From NCBI GenBank assembly GCA_021904315.1, contig CM038924.1:17070051-17134050 (forward strand): a stretch of 64,000 nucleotides of DNA, read 5' to 3'. The translations under genes and the position numbers were made by a program. Under the pieces are notes generated by a model. That model was not told the DNA's origin. It saw only the letters and a program-made list of their open reading frames with translations, and made no database searches. Shown here piece by piece: positions 32,701 to 43,398 of this stretch (within the stretch, counting starts at the first letter, position 1; each line of letters begins with the position of its first letter). Origin of the DNA: Sphagnum magellanicum. Lineage: Eukaryota; Streptophyta; Sphagnopsida; Sphagnales; Sphagnaceae.

Positions 32701-34960
32701 ATCTATTAAGTTGAGACAACAAAATCTCTTTGGGATGGAGCTTGGGATAAATGCAAATGGAAGATAGAGGAGATCAATTTGCTACAAACCTCAAAATTTT
32801 GTAATGCAAATATGCTTACATCCCAACCATCTATAGTTGAAGTGGTTACGCGAAATCAATGATTGTGGCCTTCCTCCAACCTAAATCCATGATCTTGGTG
32901 GATTTTACAACATGACCTGATTTTTTAATAAATTTTCTTGTTCATTTCTTTGTAAACCCACTTGTGATGGAACTTTTTGGCAAAATTCACATGTAAAAAA
33001 AATGCTAGTAAAAGGGCTTTCCTCAATACCTACACATTGGAAACGGTTCATGAATTACCTATCGTTTTAAACTCCCAACCAATTTGCCAAAATGAACTTT
33101 AGACATGTTAAGATGTTAAGTCACAACCAAGATTAGGCCTTAGTTATACCTCAAGTGGACTCCCATGATGAATCCAAATCCAAGATATGGATTCATATCA
33201 AAGGGTTCATCAAACTCCCAAGAAGGAACCCCAATGAATGGTAATGGCAAAATCTTTTCAACATCCTTCTTCATCTATTCCTTCAAATATAGGTATAATC
33301 TTAAGACCCTTTAGGGCTTTCATGTAACTCCTTTGATCCAAAAAAATCATGACCTAGGCTTTGCCATTGGGTTGAAAGCACATTACATCCCCCAAAAAAT
33401 GTAGTCACAAAAACATAAATTTTGCATTTGGTTTTCTTTTGGTACATGTGAACATCACATCTTAGATTTTTTTGTTCATTTCAAGTATATTGCATTAGCT
33501 CTATACTTAAACTAGTTTATTTAAAAAGAAACTCCAACAAACATTTATAAGATTGAACATATGAAATATATTTGTGTCAAAATAAATGTCACAAAATATG
33601 AAAAATTACAAATATATTTCAAAACGAAGTTTATGGGTGAAGTTTTGTAATGAATTTTTTTGTGGTGAATAATATTGATATACATCAATTAAATTTAAAA
33701 CCATTTAGAAGTTAAAAATCTTTGGTTGAAAATCCATTCAAAAAATGTGTATTTTTGCACTTCTTGAACAATTAATGCATAATAAACTCTTATTTTTGGA
33801 AAAAACCATTAGCTTTAAAAAAAAGAAGAACATTTTATAGATGGTCACTATATTATTTTTCATTTTTCTTTAATTTGGTAACATGTCATGAATCACAAAC
33901 ATGAAATCCTATGACCATTGAAAAAATAACAATTATATATATAACAAATTTTTCAACATCCATAAATTTTTTCAACACTTGTTATGATTCTTATTAATGT
34001 GATTGCATACTCATCAAACATATTATAAAGGTGACAAGGAACACACTATCATAATACATGAAAGATTTTAACATTAATTAAAATACTTTTAAATTAAAAA
34101 AAACTTCTGAAAAATTTTCAACCCATTCTATTGAAATTTTCACAGAATATCCAAAACAAAAGTCTTGCACTCTTCAATGCACATCCAAGGCAATTGCAAT
34201 AGAAATTTGTCAAAATTTTCAAAATATTTGGAAATAACCAACCTTATAAGCATGAGTCCTTTAAAGAATTTTTTTGGTTTTTTGATGTTCTTGAAATAAC
34301 CAAATTGGTGGTTTAATTTATTATTATTATTATTATTATTTTGATTTTTGATTTTTTTTTTTCCAAGAATGGACTTGGTGGTTCTCTGCTTCTAAAATAT
34401 TAAAAAAACCTTGCACTGATGGTTATTCAAAATATCACATAACTGCCCACCATTGGATTTTATCAATGTTGTCCGGTTTCAATTCTAGTTCTCAAGGCAG
34501 TCATTGGTTCCCCAGATTACTGGTTTTTAAATATAATTTAAATTAAATTAATAAAATAAAATATTCATTAAAAAAGAGAAAAAAGAAAAAACCAAAACCA
34601 AAACCAGAAACAAAACTGAAACTGATCTCAAACTCAAAAAACCAAATTGAAACCAAAAATTGGCCTTTGATAGAAATCAAAACTCGAAACCAAAATCAGC
34701 CCCAAAACCCAAACCCAATTGATACAAGTTTTGGTTCTTCATTTAATTTTTTTTTTAAAATTCAAAAAATTCAATTGGGGTTAAACATGTTGTTAATTTG
34801 AATTTTTTTTTCTTCAAGTATACAGTGTTTTGTATATCATAGTTATTGGATGGTTTTGGCACTTGTGTGCAAAATAATTAATGTATTTTAAAAATTTGAA
34901 AATCAGCATATGAATTTTTAATTCTGAAATTATTGAGCAGGTAAGAAGTATGATCAGAAA
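29800..34960. other. AT-rich intergenic DNA
   Basis: About 5 kb with no recognised gene. A (TTA)n microsatellite lies near 34,318-34,340. About 34,580-34,720 is an A/C-biased low-complexity stretch built from AAACC and AAACCAAAA phrases. Open frames such as 31,571-31,753 and 31,689-31,958 show no family features. Confidence 0.45.
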
Positions 34961-34963
34961 GAA

Positions 34964-34993
34964 GGGTTTTAGGGTTTTAGGGTTTAGGGTTCT
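34964..34993. repeat. Short telomere-like TTTAGGG run
   Basis: Three to four tandem TTTTAGGG/TTTAGGG units, about 490 bp upstream of the TMEM45 start codon. The reverse complement is the telo-box (AAACCCTAA) known from promoters of many growth-related plant genes; it could equally be an interstitial telomeric remnant. Confidence 0.6.
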
Positions 34994-35481
34994 GTGGGTA
35001 TTGGGTCAAACGAAAACCCGCTTGGTGGGCCGTGGGGCGTTGACTGGAGGTGGGCAGGTAGAAAAATCGCAACGTGGGATGTGGGGCATTCACTTGAGGC
35101 CGGTAGGTGATTAGTAGTTACGAGGAAGATGTTGGGCTTGTTTTTCTCACTCGTCGTCGTCAGAAGCAGCCGAGCTGCAAACATGGGGATCCGAAATTCT
35201 AGTGCCCATCTCAAAGTCCACTTCGCAAATCTGAACCCGAATAAAAAAGACAAAAAAGAAAAAGAGCGAGAGAGATGGGGTTCTTCATCAAACCCAACAC
35301 CCAATTGTTGCAGTTCTCATTTAATACTCTTGTTGAACTTCTTGGGTACACACTAGATTCTGCACAAATTTCTTGTTGGGTTTTTTCTCCTCAACTACTA
35401 CTTGGTACACATCTTTTATGAATTTTGCTAAGTCCCAGTGTGTGATTTTCTACAGGTGATTTTGATAGTTCAAGTATATCA

Positions 35482-37379
35482 ATGGGTAGTATGGTAGGTC
35501 TTATTCTTCAGTCTTTGATTTTCATGACAATTGGGGTATGGCATCTGTGTTCACTCTTCAGTAGTTATGTGAAGTCACCCAGAGACTACAGCGCCAGAGC
35601 ATGGTACCCTGTGAGCTGTGGCAGTTGGTTACCAAGCAGGCTGAAGCACAGTGAGCTTTACATGATGTTGCTCTTCATTCCACTGGCTATTTTCTACGAG
35701 CTTGGAATCTCAACCCATTTCCAGCCTCTGCTTGTAGATGGAGGAGCCATTCCTGGAAGCAGCATTCTTGGATTTGAGCATGTCACCACTCTGTTCATGT
35801 TCTGGTTGTTTGCTCTTCTTGTGTTGTTGAATGAAACCACCATAGCTTTGCCATTGCCAACCGAATCCTCTTTTCTTTTTGCAAGCCTGGCATTCACACT
35901 GGAGTGGATGTCCATCAACCATGAAACCGTTGAGAATGCTGGCTTGGAGAAACAGTGCAAAAGCCTTCTAGCTTTCATTGTAGCCATCTGCGCATTCAGT
36001 TCAGGTAAATGTTCAATCCTCAGATCCCTTTGTATGAATCTTCTTCTTCCCTTGCTGTTTTGTGTGTGCAATTATCAATGTTCTTCATCATCAACCAACA
36101 AAAAAAAATCTCTAGTTTTGAAGCTTTGAGTGCAGGCCGTAAATGAATCCATCAGATCCTTTCCATTAATCTTCTTCCTTTTCAGTTTTGTTTGTGCAAT
36201 CAATGGCTCCCAGATCAACAAAACAATTGATTGCACAACATTTTTGTGGTTTGGAGGCCTTGGGTCCAAGATCTTGAGCAACCTTAATTATCTCATATCA
36301 GGTTCTTGTCTTTGAATTGTTGCCAAATTTTTACTTCTCAGGTGTATCTATCGTCCTGGTGTATGCATGAACTTAGTGTAGAACAATCTTCTTCCCACAA
36401 TCAACTACAATAATGAGAAATTCTCTTGCTATAGAAATGTTTGTGCATGTTATGAAGCAAGCAACCCAAATACCTGAACATTCTTGACATGTTTGCATAA
36501 ATTTGTTTTCCTCTAGAAACGCTTGAACACATAACAATCCTTAAACTCTTTTCAATGTTTGTGCATGTTATAAAGTAAGCAACCCATTATACCTGAACAT
36601 TCTTAGACATTGTTGCATAAAATTTTTTTTCCTAGAAACTCTTGAAGGTGGAAGAAGAATTCTTAAACTCTTATTTCAGTCTTTTAGAAAATTTCAGGCT
36701 AGAAAATTTCATCAGGGAAAAATCCAATTGCATTCTCCAAAATTGTTCACTATCCTGACAGCAGAAACTTGTGAAAATCTCAACTCTTTTTAAGAGAGCA
36801 GCACAGGTCAAATTGTACAAGTGTAATATTTCTGCTAAATTTTTTTCCATACAGTCTGTTCCTTGTGCACACTCATGATTCCTCCACTCATTTTGTAATG
36901 AGGTTTTATTTTCTGTTTCTTTCTTTCTCACAGGTATGTTGGCAATGCGACCGAAAACATTCTTGGTGGACATGGTGCTGTGCATGGGTTTGATACTGCA
37001 AGGAACATGGCGATTTCAGATGGCTCTCTCACTCTATGTCAAGGGATTCATACCACTCGGATGCAGATCCATGCAGGAGGATCTCACAAGAAGGGTCAGT
37101 GCTGGGTATGGTACACGACTCAGCTCCACATTGTGTGACATCCAAGAGGCAAGAATTCGTGCAATCGATCTCATGAACTTGGCATTCAATTGTCACATTA
37201 TCGTTGTGGTGTTGTTCACCATGATGGCTTTGGTGATAATTGCAAAGGTGCAGGGCTATCGGCGAATAAATAATAGTAGTGGGTACGACATGACGTTAAC
37301 ATCAGATGTTGATTCTGAGTCTAAGCAATTGAAGTCTTTGTCCAACATGACAAAGCTCAGCTTCGGGAGGCTGCACTAA
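35482..37379 (+). CDS. TMEM45/DUF716 family membrane protein
   Basis: Multi-pass membrane protein of the TMEM45 (DUF716) family; its molecular function is not established in plants. Two exons, 35482-36004 and 36934-37379, join in phase 1 (G|GT, restoring ...AFSSG-MLAMRP). The donor CAG|GTAAAT and the acceptor TTTCTCACAG are both strong. The product is 322 residues with about seven hydrophobic segments near residues 4-26, 60-75, 99-118, 129-145, 161-174, 184-203 and 255-280, followed by a hydrophilic, probably cytosolic tail. Family-typical stretches include GFEHVTTLFMFWLFALL and GTWRFQMALSLYVKGFIPLG. The start is the first ATG of an otherwise closed leader. A possible 5' UTR acceptor (TTTTCTACAG) ends near 35,456. 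The 929-bp intron holds two tandem-like duplications. Confidence 0.9.
36437..36650. repeat. 118-bp duplication in TMEM45 intron
   Basis: The segment from 36437 is repeated from 36555 with an offset of 118 bp; both contain ATGTTTGTGCATGTTAT, GCAACCCA and ACCTGAACATTCTT. A weaker duplication (CAGATCC...CTTCTTCTT...TTTTGTGTGTGCAAT-type) lies earlier in the same intron near 36,020 and 36,152. Confidence 0.7.
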
Positions 37380-37500
37380 AGCTGTAGTTATATAGAGAAT
37401 TGAAGGACCCATTTTTCAATGTGAGTATGATTGTGCTCACTCACCACTTCACCAAAAGCTTGATCATACTTAGGAAACTTAAAAGAACATATTGCCCTTA

Positions 37501-37710
37501 TTGCAAAGGACTATATAATTGCTCACCATTTTCCCATTTGTTATGTGCCCATGCCAATGGAAATGAATATATAATCCTTCACCATTTCCCCTTTTATTAT
37601 GTGCCCTACCTCCTTGCAAAGGATTATCTAATTGCTCACCACTTTTCCTTTTATATTATATGACCTCATTTGCAAAGGATCATTTAATTGCTTGATTGTT
37701 TTTATTGCAA
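37501..37710. repeat. ~57-bp tandem array 3' of TMEM45
   Basis: Three to four degenerate copies with the pattern TTGCAAAGGATTATATAATTG, then CTCACCATTTTCC, then TTTATTATGTGCCC, starting near 37501, 37555, 37614 and 37670. The array begins about 120 bp after the stop codon, so it may be partly in the 3' UTR. Confidence 0.6.
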
Positions 37711-39934
37711 ATGTTCCAATGTCATTTATGGAATGTGTACAACATAGTTTCTTTACAAAATCAAGCCATAATGGAATATTAAGTGCTTATAATGTAGTTC
37801 ACCTATTCTTTGCTATAAATTATTTTGTAAGTGCTATGCATGTTGCACATAACATCACATTGTCTTATTATTCTCTTGTTGACATGGAGTTCACAATTCT
37901 CCACATAACTATATGTTCTGCATGTTCATTGACATTTGTCACATGTTAATGTTTTTGTACGTATTGTAGGAAAATGTGAGGAGACAAACGTGTGTATACT
38001 TGAGACCTATATATAAAAATGATTTAACATTGAAGAACAAGTGAGGTAGGAACTGGACAAGGTTACATGTTTCAAAATTGATGAATTTTTCCTCCCTATG
38101 TTTGAACATGGCTATGAAGTTTGTACCTATTGCAAGGATGGATTATTTGAACCATTATTTATATGTGATCCAATCTAAATGGTGATGTGTAAAGATAGAG
38201 AAAACTTATATGCAAGAGGGGAACTTTGGACGTGTTCAAAATAATAGAGATGGCAATGACTTGTCAACAACCAAGATTTACCGTATTTTGTCATCATCAA
38301 CAAAATTCTTCATAACTTTCACTAATTTTAATTCTCTCTAAAGAGACTTTGTACATCAAGGGGTAATCCTTGTAAGGATTATCATTTGAAGTGCACTTAT
38401 ATGTTTCTAAATAAAGGATTGTTAAATCACAATGGGACACAACACCTTAATTCTAGGTAAATTAAATAAAAAATTGTATACTTTGATATCTTTCCTACTG
38501 CACTCAAAGAGAACTAAACATGTTACAAATCCTTTGAGTTGCAAAAGCCAAACATGACATTCCATACTTTTATAAATAAATGTTTATTTGGTTTTGTATT
38601 ACTTTTAGAAGACCATTTACAAATTTAGGGTAATAGTTAGGTGTATTACAACAAAAGTGATAGGGTTGAAGCAACCACAAACACATTATGTTTTTCTTCA
38701 AATTGTTGTTTTTTTCTTTAACATTTTGGTTTGATTAGTATGCTTGGCACATATTGCAAAATGTTTTAAGTATGTCCCAACATGCCAAACTTAATCTAAA
38801 CCTAGCCAAAACCTAAAATGGATGTTTTGTGAACTTGAAATGAACACTTAAAAAACCCAACTAAATTTATTTTTGGACACATCAAATTGTGAGAACATCA
38901 ATATTATGTTGATTTCAAACTTGCATTCATTCAACATCACTTTGTCATGTCGATAAATTAATTTTAGTTTCCAATGTCTAAGTTGCACCTTGCATCATTT
39001 TCATCCTCCTTCCATACATTTAGTGTAAAACTTGGGGGATAATATTTTGAAGGCATATAATAACAAAATGTTTATGAGTTTTTCAATTAAACCATCAATC
39101 AGGTGTGATTTGCAACATAATTACTACCAAAGGTTTGAGTCCCTCTATCCATACAATATGGAATGTTTCCATGTAAATTCAAAAAGCATTCAGCATTGTG
39201 GACGTAACAATCTTTTTATTTACAAACATATAAACGAATTGTGAATATGGTAGTCCTTAAAACAATTGTCCCATGATTTCCATAGTCTCTTAAGAGGGAA
39301 TTTGAAATTAATCAATGTTGTCCTTTCTATGAGTTGCACTGGATTTTTTTTGGTCTCCAAGTTCTGAAAATTTGCCCAGAAAAAAAGAAGTCAAATTGCT
39401 CTATTCATCTAGAACTTGTCATGACCCACGATTTTGTTTGAAAAAAGCCATTCCTATTCACTAATGTTGCCACCAAATGACCCTGAAGCATCCACCATTT
39501 GTTATCCCTTTCTGCCAGAGAGAAGCAAAACTCCATAGCCAAAATCTTGTTGACATATGGGATGTCAAAAAGGAAGAGAAGAAGCAATGCTGTAAGCAAC
39601 CCTCATGCCCAAAAATTGTTGATTGATGATGAATGATGCCTCAGTGTTGAATCCGACAAATGCCAGAATTACTTACAAATTGGACAATACTGTCTTTTAA
39701 GGGTTTCCAAAACAACTCCAACTTTCAAATCTCACTAATAAGGACGAGATCTAGCAGGAAGCATGTGACCCAAGTCAAGAACAGCAAAGAGATAGCCGAT
39801 CTGGAAAAGCTCTCAACAAACTCAAATCCTTTAGGACTGTATGGACAGTTGAGTCCATACTCTCCACATCTTTGAATGCTATGTTTCCACAAGGAGGAAT
39901 TGAATGTGCAGTGTAATAATACCTTACATAAAGA
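37711..39934. other. Intergenic, no recognised gene
   Basis: AT-rich spacer between the convergent TMEM45 and ETFB genes. The last few hundred bases must include the ETFB 3' UTR. Short open frames (for example 39,405-39,599 minus) are not recognised. Confidence 0.4.
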
Positions 39935-41638
39935 CTAAATCACATGTGCCTCATTTTTTAGTTTGTCCAAAAGCTCGTCCACAGATGCCACTATTACTCC
40001 AGCCTTGCGTTTGGGTGGTTCAAATACCTCAAGAATCTCCAGGTCCGAAGTGATCTGTACTCCAAGCTGCTCAGGAGTGAGCTGTGTGATTGTCTTCTTC
40101 TTGGCCTTCATTATGTTTGGTAATGTTGCATAGCGTGGCTGGTTCAGCCGGAGATCAGTTCTGCACATCCACAAACATTATCCTAGCTCACACAAAGATC
40201 TTGGAAAACAGGGAACCTCTCTGTATATTCAACACTCAATCCTCCAGGGTTGATTGATCTCATGATGAACCCTAAGACAGACTTTGTGTTCAGAAATTGT
40301 AAGTTGGGTCATTGGTTGGAAATGCTGTGGTGCGTGAAACCAAAAAGCGAAAATCTGATGAAGAAGATGACTGCTGTTTGCAAACCCAAAAGAAAAAAAT
40401 CTGATGAAGAAGAAGATAATTGCTGTCAAGAATCAGGAATCACTGACGAACCCACATGAAGACGTCTGAAAGGGAGCAAAAAGACATACGTGATCACAGC
40501 TGGTAGTTGAAGCTTCACTGTTTCCAAGCCTCCATCCACTTCCCGTTCTACTGTCACAGAACCAACAGCCTCTTTGTCCATTTGCACCTGCACCACAGTC
40601 CCAAAGATTTATCATGACTTGCACTGATGCGATGAGTTCATGAGGCTGTTGTCTTGCTGCTGAAATATTTTTTCCAGGTCTACTCAATGGGCATGTTCAC
40701 TTACTTTAGATGCAAAGGTGCCTTGTGGCCACTGAAGCAAACCCGCTACCATCTGGCCAGTCTGATTTGCATCATCATCAATAGCCTGTCATAGACAATG
40801 TCACAATTATTGCACAGCAAGATTTGTAAGCACAGAAGGCAGCAATTTTGACAGGGATTTGCAATACTATCAAAAATCAAGCTTTCTTGTAAAATGATCC
40901 TCAAAGGCTTATGTGAACCAAACATGTTGTTTACCTGCTTGCCAAGGAGAAGTATATTAGGTTTTTCAGAGGTGGCAAGTGCTTGCAGCAACTTGGCAAC
41001 AGTGAGGGGGAACAGAGAATGAGATGTGGAGACATGAATTGCACGATCAGCACCCATAGCAAGAGCTGTGCGCAAAGTGTCACTGCATTGAGCACCTCCC
41101 ATACTCACCACCAGCACCTCACTTGCATGCCCGGCCTCCCGCAGTCGCAGAGCCTCCTCCAATGCAATCTCACAAAAAGGATTCATTGACATCTTTACAT
41201 TTGCTGTCTCCACTCCACTCTGCCCTCCCACCCCACCACCATACACCTCATCCTTCCCCCATCAACAAACAAACAACTGAACCCTATCTCTTTGGTAGAT
41301 TGCAGCTGAGGTATTGTTCTACTTAACCTATTGTTTCTGAACCTTAAGTTGTTCCACACAAACAGCCAAACAAACAGCTCAACCTTGTCTCTTTGGGAAT
41401 TGCACTTTTGTTTCTGAAGCTTAGGATTGCTCCAAAGAAAACAGCCAAGCAAACAGTTAAACCCTATCTCTTTGGGAATTGCACTTTATTACCGAAGCTT
41501 TGGATTGTTGCAGAGAAACAGCTTACTCAATTCCAAAATCAAGAGAGAGAGAGAGAGAGAGAGGTCAACCTTGTCAGGCTTGACACGGATCTTCACAGCA
41601 TAGTCAATCACACGCTTGACTGCCACCATGATCTTCAT
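39935..41638 (-). CDS. ETFB: Electron transfer flavoprotein subunit beta
   Basis: Mitochondrial ETF beta subunit; with ETF-alpha it carries electrons from matrix dehydrogenases (for example isovaleryl-CoA and D-2-hydroxyglutarate dehydrogenases) to ETF:ubiquinone oxidoreductase during branched-chain amino acid and lysine breakdown. Five minus-strand exons, in coding order: 41638-41570, 41219-40935, 40785-40705, 40587-40490 and 40160-39935. Together they encode 252 residues, the normal length. Visible blocks: [50 protein letters not shown]; the AMP-binding [10 protein letters not shown]; the family signature [20 protein letters not shown] then [10 protein letters not shown]; and the C-terminal [14 protein letters not shown]. 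All junctions are GT-AG. Intron 1 has the non-canonical-looking donor AAG|GTTGAC next to a (CT)n tract, and carries a tandem array. Start chosen by homology; no long presequence, as usual for plant ETF-beta. Confidence 0.96.
41260..41563. repeat. ~80-100-bp tandem array and (GA)n in ETFB intron 1
   Basis: Three copies, starting near 41280, 41382 and 41461, share AACCCTATCTCTTTGG, GAATTGCACTT, CTGAAGCTTAGGATTG and AACAGCCAAACAAACAG. A (GA)n tract at about 41542-41563 follows directly and lies next to the exon 1 donor. Together they fill nearly all of the 350-bp intron. Confidence 0.75.
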
Positions 41639-41677
41639 GACTGCAACTCTCCCTCTCCAAGTGCACGTTCAGGGCAT

Positions 41678-41890
41678 TGATGAAGGAATTCTTTGTGCAC
41701 ATATAGAGACAAGGTTTGATGATGGGGATGGTTGTGTGCACAAACCCAAACTGCAGATTGCTTTGATGAAGGAATTGCTTGTGCACAACAGATGGGGTTG
41801 ACGGGGCTGGTTGTGTGCACAAAACCAAAATTGCAGTTTTCTTTGATCAAGGAATTTAGGGTTTGATGCGGTTTGCTTGGGTGCACATGA
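41678..41890. repeat. ~80-bp tandem array in ETFB 5' region
   Basis: Copies begin at 41678, 41764 and 41844 (the last partial) with TGATGAAGGAATT. They carry TTGTGCACA and GGTTGTGTGCACAAA blocks, so the palindrome GTGCAC recurs about six times within 230 bp counting the copy near 41661. The array starts 40 bp upstream of the ETFB start codon, so it overlaps its leader and promoter. Confidence 0.75.
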
Positions 41891-43398
41891 GAGGATGATG
41901 ACACACACAAGATTACACGCAACTGTCACTGATGACAAAGACAAAAGTACAAACCCTATCATTGGTTTGTGATGACAATGGATTGTCATGCAGTTGCGTG
42001 TAAGCAAGGAAAGCAGGTAGATTGTGGAGAGTTGTTGCAGTGGCACCAAAAAGCTATGGAGCTCATCACTACTCCAATTAGCTTCAATCTTTGTGGGGCA
42101 AGCAAGGATGGTCTGGCGATGGTGGTGGACGAGTGGACTCGCTTCCTACAAAAGGATAATTTCTAGGGTTCAAGGACTTAGGGTTTAGCTCTCCTTGCTC
42201 TTTTGTTGGATTAGTTGTTACCTGTAGATTTTGTTTTGTGGGATTACTAAACGTGGTGTTGTTTCATGGAAATTTTAGTACTGTGGATTTAGTTTTGTGG
42301 GATTAGTACTGTGGTTCCATTTTGTGGGATTAGGATCTTAATCCTCTCTTTTAGGGTCTTGATTTTTAACCATGTGCTGTGATTTGGGTTCTCTTTCTGT
42401 TTTCCAAATCCTGTCTTCTTTGGTTTCCATTGTAGTTGCCTACAATGTGCAGAATAGCAACCACATTGCATGTACTCCTTCAGAGCTTGGCTTCATACAT
42501 CCATTTTCCCTACAGAATTGCAAACAAGTATCAGTAAAAAAACTGCTGATTTTCAAACAGTAAGAGAAATGGCAGAAGAGAATGTGCACTGCACATTCAG
42601 CATTCATCTAAATCTGGGCATTGCATAACCCCTTATAAAGAGTCTCATTCCATATCAAACCTATGCAACTTTGAAAAAAGAAATGCTCACAAGACTTCAA
42701 TGGGGAGAAGTAGCGAATCAAGAAACGAAACAACCAAAACAAGTAGAGCAGACATCACCAAAAAGTTTACTTTAGGTCTTTTAAGATAAAATGCTTGAAG
42801 GTTGGTTGTCTTCAGTCAAAGTCCAAGATTGCCTTTAGACAAAACACAAACTTTTTGAATGGAAGGATTTGAGTTACCATAATTTCTGCTGAAGCTCCCT
42901 ATTTCCAATAACCAATACCTTGTCCTAGTATCTTCCTGAAATTCTGTAACACTGTATTGAATGAGGACAAGATTAACGTTCCTGCAGAGGAAGAACAAAA
43001 AAGGTAGAAGAGTTACAACACCATGTTGGCAAACAAGCGGAAGAGTACAAGATGAAGAATAATAATTACATTGTGTCAGCTGCCAAGCAGAAGAAGAATA
43101 GAAGAGAAAGAAGAACTAAACCATGTTGGCTAACAAGACTAAGAATCTTGATGCCTTACAGCTACTGTTCTACTGTTCTATCTTTTGGTTGCACTTGAAA
43201 GTTCAAAACCTGACCAGTCTAGGTGACTGTGTGACTCCTGAGCTGGATTGAGAAATTTTCAATACCATATATGGTGCACCCAGTAAGTTTTAGCAACCAA
43301 CTGCCATCCTGCCCTGAACCATCACCCACATGTGCATTTGAGCCACATGTGCAACCATGAACTGTATGCTCAAATAGGTGACACCATCCTACTGATGC
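41891..43398. other. ETFB-F-box spacer
   Basis: No recognised gene. Short repeated phrases TTTTGTGGGATTA occur near 42,235, 42,293 and 42,324, and ACCATGTTGGC.AACAAG near 43,021 and 43,128. The part near 43,398 must include the F-box 3' UTR. The open frame 41,969-42,166 is not recognised. Confidence 0.4.

Noticed and set aside
41969..42166. 65-codon frame between ETFB and the F-box gene
   Set aside because: Short, unrecognised, and next to the repeat array; no support as a gene.
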